From positions 1 through 25,421 of the forward strand of contig JACZVU010000019.1 in NCBI GenBank assembly GCA_022572485.1: a DNA stretch of 25,421 bases. The letters are read 5' to 3'. The position numbers and the translations under genes are program-made. How positions within the stretch are numbered: the first letter of the stretch is position 1; each line of letters begins with the position of its first letter. Source of the DNA: Myxococcales bacterium. Lineage in GTDB: Bacteria > Myxococcota_A > UBA9160 > SMWR01. This document shows positions 17,168-22,826 of this stretch, in pieces. Under the pieces are notes generated by a model, which did no database searches, was not told where the DNA came from, and worked only from the letters and a program-made list of their open reading frames with translations.

Positions 17168-17441
17168 TGTCCGCTTTTCCTGCTGCGAACGGCGCTTTGC
17201 CAATCTGCTACTTGCGAATGGAATTCAGGCTCAGGTGAACCCTTCATGATGGGAGGGTGTTGAGATGCGACTGAAGAGCGCCTTGTGTTGGTGAATTGCC
17301 CCATTTCGAGCGCCGGGTCCTCGGGATGTTGTAACCGGTCGCGACCTCGATCCGTACTGGGGTGAGAATCGGGTACCGTCAAAGGGCGAAATCCAGATGG
17401 CTCCGCCAGAGGCGCGACGCTTTTGAGGAAAGGGTTCGGGA
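17168..17441 (+). other. Intergenic region between spoT and yceI leader
   Basis: I found no convincing gene, RNA or strong promoter in these ~274 bases. Several short open frames have no family resemblance and weak ribosome-binding sites. The 3' end (from about 17421) is the first copy of the imperfect direct repeat described separately. Confidence 0.5.
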
Positions 17442-17511
17442 ATGAGAAGAAGTGCAATTTTTTTGACGTTTGGGGAAAATTCTGGGAAAAGGATTCGGGG
17501 ATGAGAAGAAG
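17421..17511 (+). repeat. Imperfect 59-bp-spaced tandem duplication of the yceI translation start region
   Basis: Bases 17421-17450 match 17480-17509 at 25 of 30 positions with no gaps. The best part (17431-17452 against 17490-17511) includes an AGG.TTCGGG block and ATGAGAAGAAG. Each copy therefore has its own Shine-Dalgarno-like purine run and an ATG encoding MRRS. The second copy is the yceI start; the first starts a 20-codon ORF. Confidence 0.75.
17442..17504 (+). CDS. Possible 20-codon leader ORF upstream of yceI
   Basis: The ATG at 17442 opens a 20-codon frame beginning MRRSAIFLTF and ending at TGA 17502-17504, which overlaps the yceI ATG as ATGA. A purine-rich AGGAAAGGG lies upstream at suitable distance. 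The peptide starts with the same MRRS as YceI because the start region is duplicated. It may couple translation into yceI, or may simply be the remnant of the duplication. There is no direct evidence that it is translated. Confidence 0.35.
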   Translation: MRRSAIFLTFGENSGKRIRG

Positions 17512-18094
17512 CGTGGCCTTTTCATGCATTTTTGCACTGGTACTCGAATTCGCGGCAACTGCTCATGCTGCGAATTGGAAGGTGGATCGATCCCACACCA
17601 CGGTGGGATTCAGTGTCAGTCACCTTTTTACGAGTGTGCAAGGAAGATTCGATCGGTTCGATGGAACGATCGAATTCGACCCGGAAAACCCCGAGGCCGC
17701 GGTTGTTAGGGCAACCGTTGACGCGTCGAGCATCAACACAAACAACACGAAGCGCGACAAACACCTGAGAAGCAACGATTTCTTCGACGTTGAAAAATAT
17801 CCGACACTCTCATTCGAAAGCATTGGTGGTGTCACGGTGATGAAGAAGAATCGCGGCAAACTCGCTGGCAACCTGACGATTCACGGCGTGACGAAGGCCG
17901 TCGTTTTCGACGTCACCTTTCATGGGCAGGGAAAGGACCCGTGGGGCAACGTTCGAGCGGGTTTTACGGCAAGCGTGAACATCAACCGAAAAGACTATGG
18001 GTTGAACTGGAACGAAGTGCTCGAGACGGGTGGGTTGTTGGTTGGCGAAGAGGTGGAGATCCGAATCGACATCGAGGGAATTCTCGAGGAGTGA
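17501..18094 (+). CDS. yceI: Secreted YceI-family (lipocalin-like) protein
   Basis: This 197-residue protein has an N-terminal signal peptide (MRRS, then a hydrophobic core to about residue 20, cleavage after AHA at 23). The YceI domain follows: WKVDRSHTTVGFSVSHL, the RFDRFDGTIEFDP block, DKHLRSNDFFDVEKYPTLSF, LTIHGVTKAVVFDV and the final LVGEEVEIRIDIEGI. YceI proteins are periplasmic beta-barrels that bind isoprenoid-like lipids. The ATG at 17501 has AAAAGGA seven bases upstream and gives a normal signal peptide; the in-frame TTG at 17423 would place 26 charged residues before it. Only 51 bases separate it from the Cys-rich peptide gene, so it probably heads the RiPP operon. A role in metal or redox stress is possible but unproven. 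Confidence 0.93.
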   Translation: MRRSVAFSCIFALVLEFAATAHAANWKVDRSHTTVGFSVSHLFTSVQGRFDRFDGTIEFDPENPEAAVVRATVDASSINTNNTKRDKHLRSNDFFDVEKYPTLSFESIGGVTVMKKNRGKLAGNLTIHGVTKAVVFDVTFHGQGKDPWGNVRAGFTASVNINRKDYGLNWNEVLETGGLLVGEEVEIRIDIEGILEE

Positions 18095-18145
18095 TGCGGA
18101 CGCCGTGCCTGATGCGGCAATCCGATCTGAAAGGAGGAACGATAG

Positions 18146-18418
18146 ATGGCAAATGGCGTCAATAGCGGAAGAATGCTGCTGGCGTCCGCAGTCACCGGAC
18201 TGCTGACGCTAGCGGTGCCAGTTGGAACGGCCATGGCCGATGCTGCCGAAACGGTGCATTGCTACGGCGTGAACAAGTGCAACGGTACGGGGGGCTGCGG
18301 CGGAAAGGGCCACTCGTGCGCGGGCGAGAACGCCTGCAAGGGGCAGGGATTTCTGGATGTCGATGAAGAGACCTGCCTGAAGATCGAGGGCGGCAGGCTC
18401 ACTCCCGAGAAGAAGTAG
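18146..18418 (+). CDS. Bufferin-like Cys-rich RiPP precursor peptide (BufA2-type)
   Basis: This 90-residue peptide has a Sec signal (core LLASAVTGLLTLAVPV, cleavage after AMA at about 31) and a Cys-rich mature part. It contains six cysteines at 39, 45, 51, 58, 64 and 77. The first five each lie in a C-x-G motif (CYG, CNG, CGG, CAG, CKG) spaced 6, 6, 7 and 6 residues, followed by KGQGF and an acidic segment. This matches my recollection of the BufA2-type periplasmic metallophore pattern. A DUF692 and a DUF2063 gene follow directly, the standard modification pair for bufferin and methanobactin-like peptides. In that group the MNIO enzyme converts core cysteines to copper-binding heterocycles. 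The Shine-Dalgarno is strong (AAGGAGG, 18131-18137, eight bases before ATG), fitting high expression. Assignment to the cluster type is firm; exact subfamily and metal are inference. Confidence 0.85.
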   Translation: MANGVNSGRMLLASAVTGLLTLAVPVGTAMADAAETVHCYGVNKCNGTGGCGGKGHSCAGENACKGQGFLDVDEETCLKIEGGRLTPEKK

Positions 18419-18428
18419 GGGTGCAGCC

Positions 18429-19310
18429 TTGAGTGTGGGGCGCGCGGGTGCGGCGGCGAACTGGCCCAGGCTGGGATTCGGCGTCGGCCTGCGCGCCGAC
18501 CACTACGAAGACGTTCTCGCGGGCTCGAAGGGGGCCGACTGGTTCGAAGCCATCACCGAGAACTACATCGACACGAAGGGCCGCCCCCTGGCTGTGCTCG
18601 AATCTGTGCGACGGGACTATCCGATCGCGCTGCATGGTGTTGCTCTCTCGATCGGTTCCGCGGACCCGTTGGATCGGCGATACTTGAAAGCGCTTCGGGA
18701 TCTGGTCGATCGAATCGAACCGGCGCTGGTCAGTGATCACCTCTGTTGGAGCAGCATCGATGGGCGCGCATTATTCGATCTGCTGCCTCTCCCGCTGACC
18801 GAAGAGTGTCTGGTACATGTAGCGGAGCGCGTTCGCATCGTACAAGACGTCCTGGGTCGCCGGATTCTGCTCGAAAATCCCTCCACGTACCTGAGTTGGA
18901 ATGCTTCGACGATTTTTGAGGCGGAGTTCCTGTCCGAGTTGGCCGAGCGGGCGGACTGCGGCTTGCTGCTCGACGTGAACAACGTTCACGTGAGCGCCGT
19001 CAATTTGGGTTTCGATTCCAGGGCGTATCTCGATGCAATTCCAGCGCACCGCGTGGGACAGATACACCTCGCAGGATTCACCGATATGGGGACGCATCTG
19101 TTCGATACCCACAGCCGGGCGGTCTCCGATGAGGTCTGGGATCTTTATCGGTACGCGCTCGAACGGGTCGGATCGGTGGCCTGCATGGTAGAGTGGGATG
19201 ACGACATTCCCCCGTGGTCGCGCCTCGTGGAAGAGGTCGATCGCGCCCGACAGATATACTCGGAAGTGTTTTCCACAGACGAGGTCGACCATGCAGCCAT
19301 CGCTGGCTGA
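18429..19310 (+). CDS. DUF692 multinuclear iron oxygenase (MNIO), BufB/MbnB-like
   Basis: This 293-residue TIM-barrel protein has the DUF692 signature: LGFGVGLRADHYEDVL, ENYIDTKGRP, ALHGVALSIGS (His69), LVSDHLCWSS (His104), ILLENPSTYL (Glu149), LLLDVNNVHVSAVN (Asp182, His187), GQIHLAGF (His213), LFDTHSRAVSDEVW (Asp226, His228) and MVEWDDDIP (Glu255). These are the residues expected to hold the multi-iron centre. Family members modify precursor cysteines to oxazolone/thioamide (methanobactin) or thiooxazole (bufferin). The start is TTG at 18429, with AGGGG seven bases upstream; GTG at 18435 is an alternative. It begins ten bases after the precursor stop and overlaps the partner gene by 20 bases. 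Confidence 0.93.
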   Translation: MSVGRAGAAANWPRLGFGVGLRADHYEDVLAGSKGADWFEAITENYIDTKGRPLAVLESVRRDYPIALHGVALSIGSADPLDRRYLKALRDLVDRIEPALVSDHLCWSSIDGRALFDLLPLPLTEECLVHVAERVRIVQDVLGRRILLENPSTYLSWNASTIFEAEFLSELAERADCGLLLDVNNVHVSAVNLGFDSRAYLDAIPAHRVGQIHLAGFTDMGTHLFDTHSRAVSDEVWDLYRYALERVGSVACMVEWDDDIPPWSRLVEEVDRARQIYSEVFSTDEVDHAAIAG

Positions 19311-20079
19311 ACTCCAGCGCGCCTTCGCAGCGCGCATCGTGGCCGGGGAAGGAGCCGATCTCGACGGTTGGATTTGCGTACCTTCCGAAGCGGATCTCGC
19401 AGCACGTGTAGCGGTCTACGTTCAAGGATATCCCGCGCGCATCCGAGAGGCATTGCGTGAAACCTTTCCCGCTGTGGCGCACATCCTGGGCGACGAATCC
19501 TTTGCGGCGCTTGCCGACCGCTATGCGGGAAACGTGCCCGCCGATCTCCGAAATCTCAACCTCGTGGGAGCGGCTTTGCCTGCAACCCTCGAATCGGACC
19601 GCGCGAGCGATGACTTGCCGTTCCTTCCCGCTCTCGCCGAGCTGGAGTGGGCGGTCGACCGGTGTTTCCATGCGGATCTTCTAGCGGCTTTCGAACCTTC
19701 GGTCTGCAGCGGATGGCCTTGGGAAGATTGGGAGCGCGCGGAAATTGGATTTCAACCGGGGCTCGCTCTCGTTTGCGCTCCGTGGCCGCTGTGCGAGCTG
19801 CGCGAGACATGCCGGTGTGAGCGATCCGAGATCGACGTAGATTTGGTCGATAGATACGACCGGGTGTTGGTTTACCGACGAGACTTCGAAGTCGTCGTCG
19901 AATCGATCGGAGCAGTCGAGGCCGAGGCCATCGAATCGCTGCAAAACCGGGATTTGCTCGGCGAAGTTACCGCGAAGCTTGCCGGCTCTGGCGCAGAGCC
20001 TGGATCCGTGGTCGGATTTTTTGGTCGCTGGGTTTCTCTTGGGCTCGTCGTTTCTTGCGAGATCTCTCCGCCTTCTTGA
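19291..20079 (+). CDS. DUF2063 RiPP partner protein (BufC/MbnC-like)
   Basis: This 262-residue protein has the N-terminal DUF2063 pattern: LQRAFAARIVAGE, RVAVYVQGYPARIREALRETFPAVAHILGDESFAALADRYA and the later LPALAELEWAVDRCFHA. In characterised systems this protein pairs with the DUF692 enzyme and recognises the precursor leader. The ATG at 19291 lies inside the DUF692 gene (20-base overlap); the frame is open upstream, but that part is a shadow. The C-terminal half is divergent and contains a small Cys cluster (WPLCELRETCRCERSEI). No DoxX-like membrane protein or dedicated sigma factor, often seen with bufferin operons, follows in the window. Confidence 0.88.
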   Translation: MQPSLAELQRAFAARIVAGEGADLDGWICVPSEADLAARVAVYVQGYPARIREALRETFPAVAHILGDESFAALADRYAGNVPADLRNLNLVGAALPATLESDRASDDLPFLPALAELEWAVDRCFHADLLAAFEPSVCSGWPWEDWERAEIGFQPGLALVCAPWPLCELRETCRCERSEIDVDLVDRYDRVLVYRRDFEVVVESIGAVEAEAIESLQNRDLLGEVTAKLAGSGAEPGSVVGFFGRWVSLGLVVSCEISPPS

Positions 20080-20312
20080 ATGCGCCCGCGGCAGATGCAT
20101 CGATCTTCTCGATCCGAGCAAGCGGAAATTTAGCGTGACGCTCGATCCACCCAACGGTGATCGAAGGCTCCTCAGGTCATGCCTTACCTTCCTGTATACT
20201 TTCCGCTAGCTCAAACGCGAGGCGTTTTGCTGCCCGCGGTAGCGGGGCGTCTAGCGATAGCCATCGCCGAATGCATCGGGTGGTTCGAGCGTTTGGGTTT
20301 TCGGATCCTCTG
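20080..20312 (+). other. Gap between RiPP operon and exosortase gene, with weak terminator-like hairpin
   Basis: AAACGC (20213-20218) pairs with GCGTTT (20222-20227) around a GAG loop and is followed by a short T/G stretch, a possible weak terminator for the preceding operon. A -10-like TATACT (20195-20200) just upstream has no good -35 partner. The rest holds open frame that could lengthen the exosortase gene at its 5' end but shows no conserved features. Confidence 0.35.
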
Positions 20313-21944
20313 ATGACACTCCAGCTGCATCGAGTTTTGGCGATTGCGAGCGTTGTTGCGGGCATGCTCGCGTACCGGTCTCTCGCATGCTGGAACCCGG
20401 ACCCGCACGGACAGGTGGGTTTCCAGGACTGGTTGTTTTCGCCGACAGACGCCATTCCCCAGATTTTTTTCGCGCTCGCCGCTGCGCTCGTCTATCGGAA
20501 TCGAAAGTTGTTTCGCAGCGCGATGCAGGGGAGCCCTTCGCCGGCTCTGGCATTTCTCACGTTGTCGGTGGGCTCGGCGTTATTTGTCTGGGGCCATTAC
20601 GTAGACGCCACGGACCTGCTCCTCGCATCGTTTGTGCTGGTTTCGATGGGAGTCGCGCTGCTCTGGTTCGGGACCGGCTTTGCGGCGACGTGGTCGATTC
20701 CGTGTGTGATCCTCGCGTTTGCGTTTCCAATCCCAGCTGCCTTGACCAACCAGGTCTTTTATTCCCTCCGACTGTGGACGGCCGACCATGTCGTCGCGCT
20801 GCTCACCTTCGTCGGATTCCCGGTCTATCACGAGGGGAACGTGATTTACGGCGCCAATGTGGTCGCGCAGGTGATCGACAGCTGCAGCGGCTTGCGGGCC
20901 ATGGAGATGCTCACCCTTGCCGCGTTCCTCTACGTGCAGTGGTCTCCCGCCGACCGTCTCCGGGGATGGTTGCTGGTCGCGTTGGCGCCGCCGATCGCCT
21001 ACGGGTTCAACCTCTTGCGGGTGTGTTTCATCATCCCGGATCCGACTTCCGATCTCTCCACGACGCATACCGTGCAGGGCTGGCTCGCGTTCTTTGGCGC
21101 GTTCACGGTTCTGGTAGTCGTCGATCGCCTGCTGGGTCGCCTGCTCTCGGGGCGATCCCGCGCCGATGGTGCCTCTTCACCCGTGCGCGGCCATCCGCAG
21201 CCGGCCGGTGGCGCAGTGGGGTGGGCGGGCTCGAAGGGAGGGGCGAGGTCGATCGCGCCCGCGGCGCTGCTCACGACGCTATTGGGCGTATCCATCTGGA
21301 TGCCCCAATGGAGCCCACCGGAGACCGAGGATTTCGCGGGCGCGGCGCCTCTCTTTGGGCCCATTTTCAACCTTCCCATCGAAATGGGTGGCTGGAAAAT
21401 GGGTGAGGCGCTCCCGCTGGACCACGATTTTCTCTGGGCGCTGAGGTTTCCCCAGTACGCAAACCGGCCCTACCGGCTCGATGGAGAGAGGGTGGATCTG
21501 TTTGTTGGTTATGGGGACCGAGGAGACCGCAGCAGGAGTCTGCTCTCGCCCAAAAATGCGCTTCCAGGGCGCGGCTGGCAAGTCGAAGAGCGAAGTTTCG
21601 TGAGACTCGACTCTTGGGATAACCGGGTGGCGCGGGTCGTGGCGCGTTCTGGGCCGCGCCGCATTCTCACCTACCACTGGTACGAAGGGGTCGATTCGGT
21701 GGCGCTGGAAGCGCTGCGCGTGCTGTTCGCCACCGACCAGTCTCCGCTCTGGCGGAGCCAGCGACCGCGCGTGATACGGATTGGCACTCGGGTCGGTGGA
21801 GGAGCACTCGAGGAAGCCGAGGCAGATCGGAAGCTTCGGGCGTTTGCAGGCGCGCTTGCCACGGTTCTGCTGGACAGCGAATCGAATCCGTTGCGTACCC
21901 AGGGGGATATCGAGGTCGGGGAGCGCACATCTCGGCGCGAATGA
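20313..21944 (+). CDS. Exosortase fused to EpsI-type C-terminal domain
   Basis: The N-terminal ~285 residues are a multi-pass membrane exosortase with the three catalytic motifs in order: Cys191 in VIDSCSGLRAME, Arg236 in FNLLRV, and His252 in STTHTVQGW. After a linker, residues ~310-543 form a periplasmic EpsI (DUF3485)-like domain, with LPIEMGGWKMGE, VDLFVGYGDRGDRS, NALPGRGWQVEE and ILTYHWYEG. Exosortases process and sort PEP-CTERM proteins; a candidate substrate is encoded at 22827. Fused exosortase-EpsI proteins are known (XrtD-like), and other systems encode EpsI separately. The start is uncertain: ATG 20313 and ATG 20271 are both possible and neither has a strong ribosome-binding site. 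I chose 20313 because the first membrane helix follows directly. Confidence 0.9.
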   Translation: MTLQLHRVLAIASVVAGMLAYRSLACWNPDPHGQVGFQDWLFSPTDAIPQIFFALAAALVYRNRKLFRSAMQGSPSPALAFLTLSVGSALFVWGHYVDATDLLLASFVLVSMGVALLWFGTGFAATWSIPCVILAFAFPIPAALTNQVFYSLRLWTADHVVALLTFVGFPVYHEGNVIYGANVVAQVIDSCSGLRAMEMLTLAAFLYVQWSPADRLRGWLLVALAPPIAYGFNLLRVCFIIPDPTSDLSTTHTVQGWLAFFGAFTVLVVVDRLLGRLLSGRSRADGASSPVRGHPQPAGGAVGWAGSKGGARSIAPAALLTTLLGVSIWMPQWSPPETEDFAGAAPLFGPIFNLPIEMGGWKMGEALPLDHDFLWALRFPQYANRPYRLDGERVDLFVGYGDRGDRSRSLLSPKNALPGRGWQVEERSFVRLDSWDNRVARVVARSGPRRILTYHWYEGVDSVALEALRVLFATDQSPLWRSQRPRVIRIGTRVGGGALEEAEADRKLRAFAGALATVLLDSESNPLRTQGDIEVGERTSRRE

Positions 21945-21995
21945 ATCCGAGTGCCTTTTCTCTTTTTGGGAAAATTTGGGAAAATAGTTTCCCAA
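21940..21995 (+). repeat. TTTGGGAAAA direct repeat with 8-bp inverted repeat after exosortase
   Basis: Two TTTGGGAAAA units (21965-21974 and 21975-21984) are followed by a perfect hairpin, TTGGGAAA (21976-21983) with TTTCCCAA (21988-21995), loop ATAG. The segment starts at the exosortase stop codon and resembles the block at 17441-17490. The hairpin might end the exosortase transcript, but no T-run follows on the + strand. Confidence 0.6.
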
Positions 21996-22260
21996 TCCAG
22001 CGGGTTCTCGAATTCAAATTCAGCCTAAAAAAACCTTTACAATCAAGTAGTTGAGATATAAACAGGCTTTTCTGCCGCTTGGCACCCGTATTGCTCTCCT
22101 ACGCTTGCGGGGAGGAGTGGAGGAATGAAAAAACGCCGTTGACATTGGCAGCGGTTTTGTGGTCTTTTAGAGAAGACTGGGTTTCCGCGGCAACAGCTGC
22201 CGGTGGGCAAATCGCAGATCTGGAATCTGAGATTCGAGTGTTTCGAAAAGGAGATCGGGT
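21945..22260 (+). other. Regulatory gap with no gene: hairpin element, two promoter candidates, long leader
   Basis: These 316 bases contain, in order, the TTTGGGAAAA repeat/hairpin, an AT-rich sigma-70-like candidate (TTTACA 22036-22041 and TATAAA 22057-22062, spacer 15), a sigma-54 promoter at 22080-22095, and a leader of about 155 bases. Within the leader, ATG at 22125, seven bases after GGAGGAG, opens a five-codon frame (MKKRR, stop at 22140-22142). No protein of recognisable family is encoded here. Confidence 0.55.
22080..22095 (+). promoter_or_regulatory. Sigma-54 (RpoN) promoter upstream of secreted protein genes
   Basis: TGGCACCCGTATTGCT matches the -24/-12 consensus TGGCACG-N4-TTGCW at every fixed position except one (C in place of the last G of the -24 box), with correct spacing between the GG and GC dinucleotides. 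Transcription would start near 22106 and run toward the gene at 22261. Sigma-54 control with the PrsK/PrsR two-component system is known for PEP-CTERM genes, which fits this locus. Confidence 0.72.
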
Positions 22261-22725
22261 ATGAAGTTACAGCGCACAATCATCTGCATCACGGGTGTTT
22301 TCTTCGCGGTCGGCTTCGCCGCGTCCCAGGCGACTGCAGGAGAGGGGCCGCCAGGGTGCAGTTCCGGAGCGATTGAAATGGAGCTCGAGGTCAACGCGCT
22401 GCGTGGCCGAGCGCCCACGGTGAGCGTGGGCGACACGAGGCCGATCACCGCCAAGGCCCGAATCGTGAAGGGGACGGCTGAGAGCGGTACGACGATCGAC
22501 ACGACGCTCACGATCGAAGCCGTGGACGGAGGAACCGTCATCGACTCGAAGACCTCGGGCTCGATCCGGCTCGGAGTGGGTCAAGGTGGGAAGGGTGCCA
22601 CGCTCCCGATGAGCATTTCGCAGTGCAACTCCGGGGCGATCGACTTCGTCGCGACGTTCTCCGGACGGGACGAAGACGGCGACGTGTGCACAGCCACAGG
22701 AAGGCTCACCAAGACCTGCAACTAG
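22261..22725 (+). CDS. Secreted protein of unknown function
   Basis: This 154-residue protein has a clear signal peptide (MKLQRTIICITGVFFAVGF, cleavage near ATA-GEG at 26). I do not recognise a family. The mature part is rich in Thr, Gly and beta-prone stretches, suggesting a beta-sandwich. Two segments echo each other: GCSSGAIEMEL (Cys33) and QCNSGAIDFVA (Cys122). Further cysteines at 143 and 153 would allow two disulfides. There is no C-terminal PEP-CTERM signal. The ATG at 22261 has AAAAGGAGAT just upstream with good spacing. It is the first gene after the sigma-54 promoter and is followed, 101 bases on, by the PEP-CTERM gene, so the two may be co-transcribed. Confidence 0.85.
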   Translation: MKLQRTIICITGVFFAVGFAASQATAGEGPPGCSSGAIEMELEVNALRGRAPTVSVGDTRPITAKARIVKGTAESGTTIDTTLTIEAVDGGTVIDSKTSGSIRLGVGQGGKGATLPMSISQCNSGAIDFVATFSGRDEDGDVCTATGRLTKTCN

Positions 22726-22770
22726 TCGCTGAATTGCTGCAGTACTTCTCTGCTGGCGTTGGCGGGTCCG

Positions 22771-22800
22771 CCCCGGGCTCGGAGGTGATGAGCCCCGGGG
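22771..22800 (+). other. GC-rich stem-loop with a complete anti-SD complement in the loop
   Basis: CCCCGGGCTC (22771-22780) pairs with GAGCCCCGGGG (22790-22800) with one bulged C. The nine-base loop, GGAGGTGAT, is exactly complementary to the usual 3' end of 16S rRNA. An in-frame ATG overlaps the end of the loop (22788), but its distance from the GGAGG is too short for normal initiation. No T-run follows. Confidence 0.5.
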
Positions 22801-22826
22801 CGGGGGGGCCCGCATGCGGGGTTCCC

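Noticed and set aside
22079..22264. 61-codon open frame ending in ATGA at the start of the secreted protein gene
   Set aside because: It begins inside the predicted sigma-54 promoter, has no ribosome-binding site after the predicted transcript start, and its translation is low-complexity with no recognisable motif.
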